Shown here: positions 33,157 to 42,181 of the stretch, piece by piece
How the letters are laid out: each line of letters starts with the position of its first letter
Position numbering within the stretch: the first letter of the stretch is position 1
Assembly: GCA_051861205.1 (NCBI GenBank)
Contig: JBHYDC010000003.1
Coordinates: 1-64,000 of the forward strand
Reading direction: 5' to 3'
From: JBHYDC01 sp051861205
GTDB lineage: Bacteria > Pseudomonadota > Alphaproteobacteria > Rhizobiales > Pleomorphomonadaceae
DNA length: 64,000 bases
The notes under the pieces: generated by a model
Database searches by the model: none
What the model saw: the letters and a program-made list of their open reading frames with translations, nothing else
Told to the model about the DNA's origin: nothing
Made by a program: the position numbers and the translations under genes

Positions 33157-34512
33157 ATGGCCTCTCACGCCGCCACCTCCCGCCCCCTATCCGCCTCGCA
33201 AAGCGGCCCCCTGACAGGCCGCATCCGCGTGCCAGGCGACAAGTCGATTTCGCATCGATCCCTCATGCTGGGTGCCGTCGCGATCGGGGAAACCGTGATC
33301 GAAGGCCTTTTAGAAGCGGAAGACGTGCTGAATACGGCCGCCGCGATGCGGGCGCTCGGCGCCGGCGTCACGCGGGATAGCGAGGGGCTTTGGCATGTGA
33401 ACGGCCTTGGCGTCGGCGGCCTTCTGGAGCCGACCGGCGTGATCGATTTCGGCAACGCCGGTACCGGTGTGCGCCTGACCATGGGGCTTGTCGCCAGCCA
33501 GCCGATCGCCGTCACCTTCACCGGCGACGTCTCGCTGGTGAAGCGCCCGATGGGCCGCGTGCTCGATCCGCTCCAGGCGATGGGCGTTGAAGTCATCGCA
33601 CGCTCTGGCGGGCGCCTGCCGCTCACGATTCGCGGCGCCGAAACCCCGCTGCCGATCACCTACCGCGTGCCGATGGCGTCGGCCCAGGTGAAATCGGCGG
33701 TGCTCCTCGCCGGTCTCGGCACGCCGGGCCTCACCACTGTGATCGAGCCGATCTTCACGCGCGACCATACCGAGCGGATGCTCGCCGGTTTCGGGGCCGC
33801 GATTTCGATCGACACCGACGCGGACGGCGTGCGCACTATCCGCCTCGAAGGCCGGCCGGAGTTGAAGGCGCAAAAGATCACCGTTCCCTCTGACCCTTCA
33901 TCCGCCGCCTTCCCGATCGTCGCGGCCACCGTGGTGCCAGGCTCCGACATCACCGTCGAGGGCGTCCTCATGAACCCGGCGCGCATCGGCCTGATCGAGA
34001 CCCTGATCGAGATGGGCGCGAACATCGAAATCGTCGCCGAACGCGAGACGGGCGGCGAGCGTCTGGCCGATCTTCGGGTCCGCCACGCCGAACTCAAGGG
34101 CGTCAAGGTTCCTGCGGCCCGCGCGCCGTCCATGATCGACGAATATCCCATCCTCTCCGTCGCCGCCGCGGTCGCCCGCGGCGAGACCCGGATGGAGGGC
34201 CTGGAGGAAATGCGCGTGAAAGAGTCCGACCGGCTGTCCGCCGTGGCGAACGGGCTCAAGGCCAACGGCGTCGATTGCACGGAAGGCCGCGATTGGCTGT
34301 CGGTGCGCGGCGGCCCGGTTCCCGGCGGCGGCCTCGTCGCAACGCACCTCGATCACCGCATCGCCATGAGCTTCCTGATCCTCGGCTTCGTCGCCAAGTC
34401 GGCCGTCACCGTCGACGACGCCGCCATGATCGCGACCTCCTTCCCCACCTTCGAAACCCTGATGACCGATGCCGGCGCCGCCTTCGCCGAGCCTGAGGCG
34501 CGAGCCGCATGA
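33157..34512 (+). CDS. aroA: 3-phosphoshikimate 1-carboxyvinyltransferase (EPSP synthase), class II-like
   Basis: Shikimate-pathway enzyme joining PEP to shikimate-3-phosphate (451 aa from ATG 33157). It closely follows the Agrobacterium CP4-type class II sequence: GDKSISHRSLMLGAVA, FGNAGTGVRLTMGLVA, PITYRVPMASAQVKSAVLLA, APSMIDEYPILSVAAA and VKESDRLSAVANGLK. Where CP4 has Ala100 (GNAATG), this protein has Gly (about residue 102). An upstream in-frame ATG at 33082 adds non-conserved residues. cmk overlaps by 4 nt. Confidence 0.95.
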   Translation: MASHAATSRPLSASQSGPLTGRIRVPGDKSISHRSLMLGAVAIGETVIEGLLEAEDVLNTAAAMRALGAGVTRDSEGLWHVNGLGVGGLLEPTGVIDFGNAGTGVRLTMGLVASQPIAVTFTGDVSLVKRPMGRVLDPLQAMGVEVIARSGGRLPLTIRGAETPLPITYRVPMASAQVKSAVLLAGLGTPGLTTVIEPIFTRDHTERMLAGFGAAISIDTDADGVRTIRLEGRPELKAQKITVPSDPSSAAFPIVAATVVPGSDITVEGVLMNPARIGLIETLIEMGANIEIVAERETGGERLADLRVRHAELKGVKVPAARAPSMIDEYPILSVAAAVARGETRMEGLEEMRVKESDRLSAVANGLKANGVDCTEGRDWLSVRGGPVPGGGLVATHLDHRIAMSFLILGFVAKSAVTVDDAAMIATSFPTFETLMTDAGAAFAEPEARAA

Positions 34513-35150
34513 GGGAGCGCGGATTGGTGATCGCCATCGACGGGCCGGCGGCGGCGGGTAAAGGCACGCTCGCCGAACGTCTGGCGGCCCATCTCGGCCT
34601 TCCCTACCTCGACACCGGCCTCCTCTACCGCGCCATCGGCCGGCAAATGGCGGATGACGGCGCCGATCTCGACAACGCCGAAATCGCGGGCGGCTATGCG
34701 CGGCGCTTGAGGCCGGAGGATCTGACGCGCGACGATCTTCGCGGCCGCGAAGCCGGCGAGCTTGCCTCCTGCGTCGCCGTGCACGAGCCCGTTCGCTCCG
34801 CGCTCGTCGCTTTCCAGCGCGACTTCGCCGGCAGGCCCACCGGCGCCGTGCTCGACGGCCGCGACATCGGCACCGTGATTTGCCCCGACGCCGACGTGAA
34901 ACTCTTCGTGACGGCCTCCGCCGAAGTCCGCGCCCGGCGCCGCACCGATGAACTCGTCGCCAAGGGGCGCGATGCGGATTTCGAACGGATCCTCTCGGAA
35001 ATCCGCGCCCGCGACACCCGCGACTCCGAGCGCGCCGAAGCGCCCCTGAAGGCCGCTGCCGACGCCATCGTGATCGACACGAGCGCGCTCGACCGCGACG
35101 GCGCCTTTCATCAGGCGCTCAAGCAAATCGAGAAAATGTGCGGAGTTTGA
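34509..35150 (+). CDS. cmk: cytidylate kinase
   Basis: Phosphorylates CMP and dCMP (213 aa). P-loop IDGPAAAGKGTLAERLA, then YLDTGLLYRAIG, the DGRDIGTVICPDADVKLFVT core, and RARDTRDSERAEAPL near the lid and nucleotide site. The start overlaps the aroA stop (ATGA), so the two are coupled. In related genomes rpsA normally follows cmk; here a 5-kb cassette intervenes. Confidence 0.95.
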   Translation: MRERGLVIAIDGPAAAGKGTLAERLAAHLGLPYLDTGLLYRAIGRQMADDGADLDNAEIAGGYARRLRPEDLTRDDLRGREAGELASCVAVHEPVRSALVAFQRDFAGRPTGAVLDGRDIGTVICPDADVKLFVTASAEVRARRRTDELVAKGRDADFERILSEIRARDTRDSERAEAPLKAAADAIVIDTSALDRDGAFHQALKQIEKMCGV

Positions 35151-35200
35151 TGCCTTTAGCATCCGACCTTGCCGGCATTGGCCAAAGATACTGTTTCTCG

Positions 35201-36049
35201 CTACTCGAACAGGTCGATCTCTTCGTTGATCTGGTCGATCACGGCTAGTCGTTGCCGGGCCGGCTCACCGGCCAGTCCGATGAAGGCAACCGACAGCAGG
35301 CGGATTAGGCTGGCCAGTGTTGTATGGCTCGGCACCGCACCATAGGTCGCCACATGGCAGCCGATCACAAGGCGCGAGAAGCGCTGCGCGCGCGCGAGGT
35401 AGCGGTGATCGGTCACAGTGATCACGTTCATGCGCGAAGTGCGGGCATAGGCGGTCAGGGCTGATTGGAACTTGGGGCGCGGTTCAAGGGTCAGTAGTAA
35501 AAGCACATCGCGCGGGCCTGTCATGGCAAGGTCTTCGGCCCAGGCACCGGGACTTGCAGCGAGAAGATGCACGTCGGGGCGCAGGCGGGCGAAAGTCAGC
35601 CGTGCGAGGCGCGCGAGGCCTTCTTCCGCGCCCAATCCCATGCACCAGACACGCGGCGCGTCCAAGATCAGCCGCGCGACCTCGGTCAAAAGGTCGGCGC
35701 GCATTTCCTCGAAGGTGCGGGTCAGGTTGAGGAGTTCGAGTTCCAGATGGTCGGCGATGGAGCGACCAAGCGCTCCGGGCTCGGCTGCGGTCTGGGAATA
35801 GGCATAGGGCTGGGTGCGGTTGCGTTCCTCGCGCGCCTGCGTACGGGCCTCGTCGAAATCTGTGTAGCCGAGATTGCGGAAAAAGCGCGCCGTCGTGGCC
35901 TTGGATACGCTCGCAAGGCCCGAAAGCTCGGTCGCACTGTGGGTTTCGATCAGCGCCTGATTTTCGAGCAGCAGGACGGCCAGATTCTGCTCGGATTTTG
36001 TGAGCCGAGAAATTCTTTCCTGAATTCTAAGGGTTAGTCGTGTCGCCAT
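35201..36049 (-). CDS. MurR/RpiR-family transcriptional regulator
   Basis: Regulator of 282 aa with an N-terminal RpiR HTH (about 1-77; SATELSGLASVSKATTARFFR) and a C-terminal SIS-fold effector domain (about 120-255; RVWCMGLGAEEGLARLARL). SIS domains of this family usually bind phosphosugars, but RpiR proteins also control other catabolic and transport genes. It is divergent from the next operon. The 86-nt gap contains three TGAAAC half-sites and one inverted copy, likely its operator. Confidence 0.9.
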   Translation of the reverse strand: MATRLTLRIQERISRLTKSEQNLAVLLLENQALIETHSATELSGLASVSKATTARFFRNLGYTDFDEARTQAREERNRTQPYAYSQTAAEPGALGRSIADHLELELLNLTRTFEEMRADLLTEVARLILDAPRVWCMGLGAEEGLARLARLTFARLRPDVHLLAASPGAWAEDLAMTGPRDVLLLLTLEPRPKFQSALTAYARTSRMNVITVTDHRYLARAQRFSRLVIGCHVATYGAVPSHTTLASLIRLLSVAFIGLAGEPARQRLAVIDQINEEIDLFE

Positions 36050-36085
36050 TTGCCTGAATGTTGCGCATCAGCGCGCTTGATTTTA

Positions 36086-36121
36086 TGAAACCATCGTTTC
36101 AATGTTGTGAAACAATGAAAC
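36086..36121. promoter_or_regulatory. TGAAAC operator array
   Basis: The palindrome TGAAAC-CATC-GTTTCA (36086-36101) is followed by two direct TGAAAC copies at 36108-36113 and 36116-36121. The array lies in the divergent gap between the RpiR gene and the plus-strand cassette. This spacing fits cooperative binding of an RpiR-type dimer; regulator identity is inferred. Confidence 0.55.
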
Positions 36122-36135
36122 GACACGGGTCGATC

Positions 36136-36873
36136 ATGTCTAAATCCAAGATAATCCGCCAGCAAATTTGGTCGAAGCTGCACCATGTTGCCAAGCCCGA
36201 CACGCGCTTCCACCTGAACTTCGCCGAGGTTATCCCGGATTTTGACGGGTCGGAAACCGCGACCGACCATCTGGTAACGATGCCCGCGTATGGAGCGACC
36301 CAATTCGCCTTCATCACGCCCGACAACTGCCTTGTGGATCTGCGCCGCCGGATGATCGCGGCGGGCAAGCCCTTCGTCATGTCGACCTACGGCATCTATC
36401 GCGGCTTCCTCATGATGGAACCGGGGATGGTGCCAAAAGGGGCGGAGCTTTACGCCGCCTGGCTGGACGGGATGGAACATTTCGCACGCCCTATCACGCT
36501 GGAAGAGATCGCCCGGCGCGGACGGTTCGATTTCCTGGTGACTGGGGCATCGGCGGTGTCGGTGGATGGCGTGCGTTTCGGCAAAGGGCACGGGTTCTTT
36601 GACCTTGAATGGGGCATGTTCACCGACCTTGGACTGGTGGACGAGACCACGCCCGTGGCCGCGGTGGTGCACGACTGCCAGATGGTTCAGGAGAAACTGA
36701 CCCCATCGGAGACAGACATCTTGGTCGACTGGATTGCCACGCCGTCCGGGCTTCACAAGGTGGAACGCCGCGCCAAGCGCCCGTCGGGTGTGAAGTGGAA
36801 CCTGCTTGAACCGCAACAGATCGCCGATACCCCGCCACTGCAGGAATTGCAGCGGATTCAGGGGATTGCCTGA
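36136..36873 (+). CDS. 5-formyltetrahydrofolate cyclo-ligase family paralogue
   Basis: Protein of 245 aa in the 5-FCL-like fold (COG0212). The motif RFGKGHGFFDLEWGMF matches the paralogue version of the phosphate/folate-binding loop, rather than the GxGGGYYD-type loop of true cyclo-ligases. QQIWSKL lies at the N-terminus. Paralogues of this kind have been linked by gene clustering to thiamin metabolism. Here it heads an operon with an NMT1/THI5-type transporter, which agrees. ATG 36136 keeps the operator outside the gene; ATG 36115 is possible. The reaction is unknown. Confidence 0.75.
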   Translation: MSKSKIIRQQIWSKLHHVAKPDTRFHLNFAEVIPDFDGSETATDHLVTMPAYGATQFAFITPDNCLVDLRRRMIAAGKPFVMSTYGIYRGFLMMEPGMVPKGAELYAAWLDGMEHFARPITLEEIARRGRFDFLVTGASAVSVDGVRFGKGHGFFDLEWGMFTDLGLVDETTPVAAVVHDCQMVQEKLTPSETDILVDWIATPSGLHKVERRAKRPSGVKWNLLEPQQIADTPPLQELQRIQGIA

Positions 36874-36910
36874 AGACCTCCTCACCCTTCAACCAAAAAG
36901 GACTGCTGCC

Positions 36911-37882
36911 ATGAGAGTCTCCTTGACCCGCCGAGCCTTCCTATCGACGGCAGCCGCCGCCGCCTCGCTGCCGCTAATTCCGCGCTTTGCGCGCGCCGCG
37001 ACGCCCTTCGCCATGCAAGCGGCCTGGATCAACGATGCCGAGTTCGCAGGCTATTTCCTTGCGATGGATCAAGGCTACTACACGGCCGAGGGGCTGGACC
37101 TGACCTATCTGCCGGGCGGCCCGGACGTCATTCCCGAAAGCACCATCGTCGCGGGGCGGGCGGACCTTGCGCTGACCACCCCCGACACGACGATCAAGGC
37201 GATCACCGACCAGGGCGCGAAGTTCAAGATCATCGGCGCGCAGTATCAGAAGAACCCCATTGGCATCGTCAGCCTCAAGAAAAACCCAATTTCCTCACCC
37301 ATGGAAATGATCGGCAAGACGATTGCCGTGCCGCCGGTCAACACAATCAGCGTCGAGGCGATGCTGGCCATCAACGGCATCGACAAGTCACAGGTGAACA
37401 TCGTTCCCTATGCCTATGACCCGACCCCCCTCATCAAGGGCGAGATTGACGCAAGCCTCGATTTCACGACCAACGTGCCCTACACGATCGCGCAGGCCGG
37501 CGAAGAGGCAACCTCGTTCCTGCTCTATGATTTCGGCTACACGCTGTACAACGACACCGTCGTCGTCACCGAAGAAACACTGGCAGCCAAGCGCAAGGAA
37601 CTGGTCGCGTGGCTGCGCGCCAGCCGCAAGGGCTGGGATGAAAACAACGTCGATCCTGCTATTTGGCCGCCCAAATGGGCCGACACCCATTTTGCAGGCA
37701 CCGGCCGAACGATTGAGAACGAAGTGTTCTTCAACACGGCGCAGAAGCCGCTGATCGAGGCCGCGAGCGGCGTCTTTTCAATGACCGAGGACGGCATCGC
37801 CGCGAACATCGAGGCGCTCTCGAAGGTGGGCATCAAGGCCACCCGCGAGATGTTCGACACGACGCTTCTGGAAGAAATCTGA
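36911..37882 (+). CDS. ABC transporter substrate-binding protein, NMT1/THI5-like, Tat signal
   Basis: Periplasmic binding protein of 323 aa. The leader has a twin-arginine motif (TRRAFLSTAAAAASLPLIP) and likely ends near ARA, suggesting export in folded form. The mature part has the NMT1 pattern DAEFAGYFLAMDQGYYTAEG and VAGRADLALTTPDTTIKAI. This family binds hydroxymethylpyrimidine-type thiamin precursors, riboflavin or related small molecules. The exact ligand cannot be read from sequence. AAGGA precedes ATG 36911. The stop overlaps the ATPase start (TGATG). Confidence 0.85.
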   Translation: MRVSLTRRAFLSTAAAAASLPLIPRFARAATPFAMQAAWINDAEFAGYFLAMDQGYYTAEGLDLTYLPGGPDVIPESTIVAGRADLALTTPDTTIKAITDQGAKFKIIGAQYQKNPIGIVSLKKNPISSPMEMIGKTIAVPPVNTISVEAMLAINGIDKSQVNIVPYAYDPTPLIKGEIDASLDFTTNVPYTIAQAGEEATSFLLYDFGYTLYNDTVVVTEETLAAKRKELVAWLRASRKGWDENNVDPAIWPPKWADTHFAGTGRTIENEVFFNTAQKPLIEAASGVFSMTEDGIAANIEALSKVGIKATREMFDTTLLEEI

Positions 37883-38652
37883 TGACGGCACCCGCAGGGA
37901 TCGCGCTAACCGGCCTGACCAAGACCTTCCACGGTCGCGGCAAGGTGGTGGAGGCCCTGCGGGATGTCACTCTGACCTGTCCGCCCGGCAGCTTCACGGC
38001 GCTGATCGGCCCGTCAGGCTGCGGCAAATCCACCATCCTGCGCGCGTCACTGGGGCTGGAGCCGCTTGACGCGGGCGGGGTGGAAATCGGAGGCCGGACG
38101 CCCGCCCAGGCCACAAAGGACGGAACAACCGGCGTGGCCTTTCAGGATGCGGGCCTTCTGCCCTGGCGGAGCGTGACGCGCAATATTGCGCTGCCGCTGG
38201 AAGTGCTGGGCCGCGACGTGGCCCCTGCGAGGGGCCGCATCCGCGACCTGATCGCGCTGGTGGGGCTGAAGGGCTATGAAGAGGCGCTGCCGGCCGAGCT
38301 TTCAGGCGGGATGCGCCAGCGCGTCGCCATTGCCCGTGCTTTGGTCAGCGAACCGAGGGTGCTGTTTCTAGACGAACCCTTCGGGGCCCTGGACCAGATA
38401 TTGCGGCGACAGATGAACATCGAATTGCAGCGCATCTGGTTAGAGACCGGAGCGACCGCGCTTCTGGTGACCCACGGGATAGACGAGGCGGTGTTTCTGG
38501 CCGACCGCGTTGCGGTCATGCAGGCGGCGCCGGGGCGGATCGTGGATGTAGTGGAGATCGATCTCCCGCGCCCGCGCGACCGCGCGCTGTTCTCGGCCCC
38601 GCATTTCCACGAACTCTGCGACCGCATCGCCGGAGTGCTTCATGGCGGCTGA
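37882..38652 (+). CDS. ABC transporter ATP-binding protein
   Basis: ATPase of 256 aa of the nitrate/taurine/pyrimidine-precursor type. Walker A GPSGCGKSTIL, Q-loop VAFQDAGLLPWRS, signature LSGGMRQRVAIARAL, Walker B VLFLDEPFGALD and H-loop LLVTHGIDEA are all intact. It overlaps the binding protein by 1 nt and the permease by 11 nt. It is expected to pair with the fused permease that follows. Confidence 0.93.
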   Translation: MTAPAGIALTGLTKTFHGRGKVVEALRDVTLTCPPGSFTALIGPSGCGKSTILRASLGLEPLDAGGVEIGGRTPAQATKDGTTGVAFQDAGLLPWRSVTRNIALPLEVLGRDVAPARGRIRDLIALVGLKGYEEALPAELSGGMRQRVAIARALVSEPRVLFLDEPFGALDQILRRQMNIELQRIWLETGATALLVTHGIDEAVFLADRVAVMQAAPGRIVDVVEIDLPRPRDRALFSAPHFHELCDRIAGVLHGG

Positions 38653-40192
38653 CCTGCGCAGGATGCTCCCACCGGTCCTGCTGCTGGCCGCATGGGAAGT
38701 CGCGGGGCAGTTGGACCTCGTCGCCTCTGGCGCGCTTCCAGCCCCCACCGAAATCCTTTTGCGTCTCTGGCAGGACCGCGCCGATTATCCCTCCCATGTG
38801 GCAGCCACGCTCGCGGCATCGGGGGCGGGCTTTGTCATCGGCAACTTGCTCGCCGTGCTGGCGGGGCTTTTGTTCGTTCTGTCACCCCGGTCAGAGCGCC
38901 TCGCGCGGGGCCTGAACATCGCCATCTTCACCCTGCCGCCCATCGCCATCGCCCCGATCCTGACCTTGACGCTGGACGGGATGACACCGCGGATCGTTCT
39001 TGCGGCACTCGGGGTCTATTTTGTCACGATGCAGGCCACGGTGACGGGGCTGACACAATTCGACAGCCGCGCTGCGGACGTTGTGCACGCCTATGGCGGC
39101 GGGCGATCGGCGGTCCTGCGCCTGATCCAGCTGCGCGGCGCAGTGCCAGCCATTCTGTCGGGCTTGCGCGTCGCGGCCCCTAATGCCGTGCTGGGCGCGA
39201 TCCTCGCCGAATTCGGGGGCGGCGGGCGGTTCGGTCTGGGGACCTATCTCCTCGGCTCGCTGGGCCGGGCGGAACCCGACCGTCTCTGGGGCATCGGTCT
39301 GGTCGCAACACTGATCGCCGGCCTGTCCTACGCTGTCTTCGCGGTGATCTCGCGCCGGATGCTGGGTGTGTCCCTCTCGCTCAGCCTGAACCCCGCCGCC
39401 CCGCCGCAAGTCGCCACGGGGGTCGCTTCCCCTTGGCTTTCGCTTGGTGCGTTCATCGTGCCCTTCGCCGTGTGGTGGGCGATCCTGTGGGCCTTGCGCG
39501 TGCCGGACATGCTGGGAAAAACGCCTTGGGGCGTTATCCAGTATCTCTTCCTTGCCGACAGTGCCCCCTCGGCGCAGGAGAGACTTTTGGCCGCTCTCGC
39601 CGAGACAGTGCCGATCACCCTAGTCGGAATGGCGGGAGGGCTGGCCTTCGCCTTCGCGCTTGCGGTCGCCAGCCGACTGACACCGTCCTTCAGCCGTGCC
39701 TTCCTGCCCATCGCTTTGGTGACGCAGACCATGCCGCTTGTCGCGCTGACACCGCTTCTCGTGCTGCTTCTGGGGCGGGGCACGGCGGTGACGTTGTGGA
39801 TCACGATCTCTGTCACCTTCTTTCCGGCCTATGTGATGATCGCCCAGGGCATCGCGCAGGTCCCCCGGGCCGCGCTGGAACTGCCGCGTGCCTATGGCGC
39901 ATCGGGGTGGCGGGAATTACGGCTGGTGACGCTGCCCGCATCGATGCCGTGGCTCTTTGCCGCCATCCGCCTCACCGCGCCGCGTGCACTGCTGGGCGTG
40001 ATGATCGCCGAATGGCTGGCAACCGGGCGAGGGTTGGGCAATCTGCTAAACCATTCCCGGGGCTATCTGGACTTCGGGATGATCTGGACGGTAGCCTTGG
40101 TCAGCGTGCTGATTTCCGTGGGATTATACGCCGTTGCGGGATTGGTGGAGAAGAAGGTTCTCAAGCAGATGGGAATGGCGGGACGAGAATGA
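38642..40192 (+). CDS. ABC transporter permease, two fused permease domains
   Basis: Membrane protein of 516 aa made of two BPD_transp_1 units in tandem. Unit one spans about residues 1-255 (EAA-like loop near AYGGGRSAVLRLIQLRGAVP). Unit two spans about 265-516 (loop AYGASGWRELRLVTLPASMP). Each has five to six hydrophobic segments. One chain therefore probably supplies the whole channel, so no partner permease gene is needed. The fusion is unusual for the NMT1/SsuC class, where a homodimer is the rule. Confidence 0.9.
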   Translation: MAADLRRMLPPVLLLAAWEVAGQLDLVASGALPAPTEILLRLWQDRADYPSHVAATLAASGAGFVIGNLLAVLAGLLFVLSPRSERLARGLNIAIFTLPPIAIAPILTLTLDGMTPRIVLAALGVYFVTMQATVTGLTQFDSRAADVVHAYGGGRSAVLRLIQLRGAVPAILSGLRVAAPNAVLGAILAEFGGGGRFGLGTYLLGSLGRAEPDRLWGIGLVATLIAGLSYAVFAVISRRMLGVSLSLSLNPAAPPQVATGVASPWLSLGAFIVPFAVWWAILWALRVPDMLGKTPWGVIQYLFLADSAPSAQERLLAALAETVPITLVGMAGGLAFAFALAVASRLTPSFSRAFLPIALVTQTMPLVALTPLLVLLLGRGTAVTLWITISVTFFPAYVMIAQGIAQVPRAALELPRAYGASGWRELRLVTLPASMPWLFAAIRLTAPRALLGVMIAEWLATGRGLGNLLNHSRGYLDFGMIWTVALVSVLISVGLYAVAGLVEKKVLKQMGMAGRE

Positions 40193-40208
40193 ATCCCCCA
40201 CGCGCGCC

Positions 40209-40237
40209 TTGCCCCAAGCGCGCTAATCCACTATACG
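40209..40237 (+). promoter_or_regulatory. predicted rpsA promoter
   Basis: TTGCCC (40209-40214) and TATACG (40232-40237) are 17 nt apart, just past the permease stop. The implied leader before rpsA is about 195 nt. An inverted repeat AATCCAC/GTGGATT (40225-40231, 40252-40258) overlaps the -10. Confidence 0.45.
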
Positions 40238-40440
40238 AGCGCAGCCTTTGGGTGGATTCTGCATGGATCTGCCTGTTTGGCGTTTTTGAATAGCTCGTCG
40301 CCTGCGCCCGTTCTGCGTCGGCACGCACCCTAACCGGTGCTGCGGCCCGAGAACGACAGATATCCCGGGCCCGGTCGCCCGCGACGAACCCGCAACACGA
40401 ACCCGCCGACGCCGCCGGACCCCCGGCATCAGGAGTTTCA

Positions 40441-42141
40441 ATGGCACTGCAAAATGTAACCCGTGACGACTTCGCCGCCATGCTCACCGAAAGCCTGATG
40501 GCAACGGACGTGATGGAAGGCGCCGTCGTCAAGGGCCGCGTCGTCGCGATCGAAAAGGATCTCGCGGTCATCGACGTCGGCCTCAAGGTCGAAGGCCGGG
40601 TCCCGCTGAAGGAATTCGGCGTGCGCGGCAAGGACGGCGAACTCAAGGTCGGCGACGAAGTTGAAGTTTACCTCGAACGCGTCGAGAACGCGCTCGGTGA
40701 AGCTGTCCTGTCGCGCGACAAGGCTCGCCGCGAGGAGAGCTGGGTTCGTCTCGAAGTTGCCTTCGAGAAGAACGAGAAGGTCATCGGCCACATCTTCAAT
40801 CAGGTCAAAGGCGGCTTCACCGTCGACCTCGATGGCGCCACGGCCTTCCTTCCGCGCAGCCAGGTGGACATTCGCCCGGTTCGCGACGTCGCACCGCTGA
40901 TGCACACCCCGCAGCCGTTCCAGATCCTCAAGATGGACAAGCGCCGCGGCAACATCGTCGTGTCGCGCCGCGTCGTTCTCGAAGAGACCCGCGCCGAACA
41001 GCGCTCCGAGCTCGTGCAGAGCCTCGAAGAAGGTCAGGTTGTCGAGGGCGTGGTCAAGAACATCACCGACTACGGTGCGTTCGTGGACCTCGGCGGCATC
41101 GACGGCCTCCTGCATGTGACCGACATCGCTTGGCGCCGGATCAACCATCCGACCGAAGTGCTGAGCATCGGCCAGCAGGTTCGGGTGCAGATCATCCGTG
41201 TCAACCAGGATACGCACCGCATCTCGCTCGGCATGAAGCAGCTCGAAGCCGATCCTTGGGATGGCATTGAGGTGAAGTATCCGGTCGGCGTGAAGTTCAC
41301 CGGCCGCGTCACCAACATCACCGACTACGGCGCGTTCGTGGAACTGGAGCCGGGCATCGAAGGCCTGATCCACGTTTCGGAAATGTCGTGGACCAAGAAG
41401 AACGTGCACCCCGGCAAGATCGTGTCCACCTCGCAAGAGGTCGACGTGATGGTGCTTGAGGTCGATCCGGTCAAGCGCCGCATCTCGCTCGGTCTCAAGC
41501 AGACGCTTCAGAACCCCTGGGAAGCCTTCGTCGAGAAGTATCCTGCCGGAACCATCGTGGAAGGCGAAGTCAAGAACAAGACCGAGTTCGGTCTGTTCGT
41601 TGGTCTCGACGGCGACGTGGACGGCATGGTCCATCTCTCCGATCTCGACTGGAACCGTCCGGGCGAGCAGGTCATCGAGGAGTTCTCCAAGGGCGACGTC
41701 GTCCGGGCCATCGTGCTCGACGTCGATGTCGAAAAGGAGCGCATCTCGCTTGGCATGAAGCAGCTTGGCAACGATCCGCTGGAAAGCGCCGGCGAAATGC
41801 GCCGCAATTCGGTGGTCACCTGTCAGGTTACCGAGGTCAAGGAATCGGGTCTCGAAGTGCAGATCGTCGACACGGACATCACGGCGTTCATCCGCCGGGC
41901 CGACCTGTCGCGTGAACGCTCCGAGCAGCGTCCGGATCGCTTCGCCGTCGGCGAGAAGTTCGACGCCCGCGTGACCCAGTTCGACCGCAAGACCCGCAAG
42001 GTCGGTCTGTCGATCAAGGCGCTCGAAATCGCCGAAGAGAAGGAAGCGGTCGCGCAGTTCGGTTCGTCCGACTCCGGCGCCTCGCTTGGCGACATCCTGG
42101 GTGCGGCCCTGAAGGCCCGTCAGGATACCGGCGAAGAGTGA
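40441..42141 (+). CDS. rpsA: 30S ribosomal protein S1
   Basis: mRNA-binding ribosomal protein of 566 aa with six S1 domains. The first two (ribosome-binding) begin near KGRVVAIEKDLAVIDVG. The later repeats share GxVxNITDYGAFVxL patterns, such as GVVKNITDYGAFVDLGGID and GRVTNITDYGAFVELEPG. The acidic C-terminus is short. AGGAG lies 7 nt before ATG 40441. A strong terminator follows. Confidence 0.97.
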   Translation: MALQNVTRDDFAAMLTESLMATDVMEGAVVKGRVVAIEKDLAVIDVGLKVEGRVPLKEFGVRGKDGELKVGDEVEVYLERVENALGEAVLSRDKARREESWVRLEVAFEKNEKVIGHIFNQVKGGFTVDLDGATAFLPRSQVDIRPVRDVAPLMHTPQPFQILKMDKRRGNIVVSRRVVLEETRAEQRSELVQSLEEGQVVEGVVKNITDYGAFVDLGGIDGLLHVTDIAWRRINHPTEVLSIGQQVRVQIIRVNQDTHRISLGMKQLEADPWDGIEVKYPVGVKFTGRVTNITDYGAFVELEPGIEGLIHVSEMSWTKKNVHPGKIVSTSQEVDVMVLEVDPVKRRISLGLKQTLQNPWEAFVEKYPAGTIVEGEVKNKTEFGLFVGLDGDVDGMVHLSDLDWNRPGEQVIEEFSKGDVVRAIVLDVDVEKERISLGMKQLGNDPLESAGEMRRNSVVTCQVTEVKESGLEVQIVDTDITAFIRRADLSRERSEQRPDRFAVGEKFDARVTQFDRKTRKVGLSIKALEIAEEKEAVAQFGSSDSGASLGDILGAALKARQDTGEE

Positions 42142-42181
42142 TCGGCACGCCCCCGGGCGACGCCGTCTCCAAACACAACGA

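Noticed and set aside
36050..36135. TPP riboswitch before the thiamin-type cassette
   Set aside because: The gap is only 86 nt and lacks the CTGAGA and other conserved TPP elements; it holds TGAAAC repeats instead.
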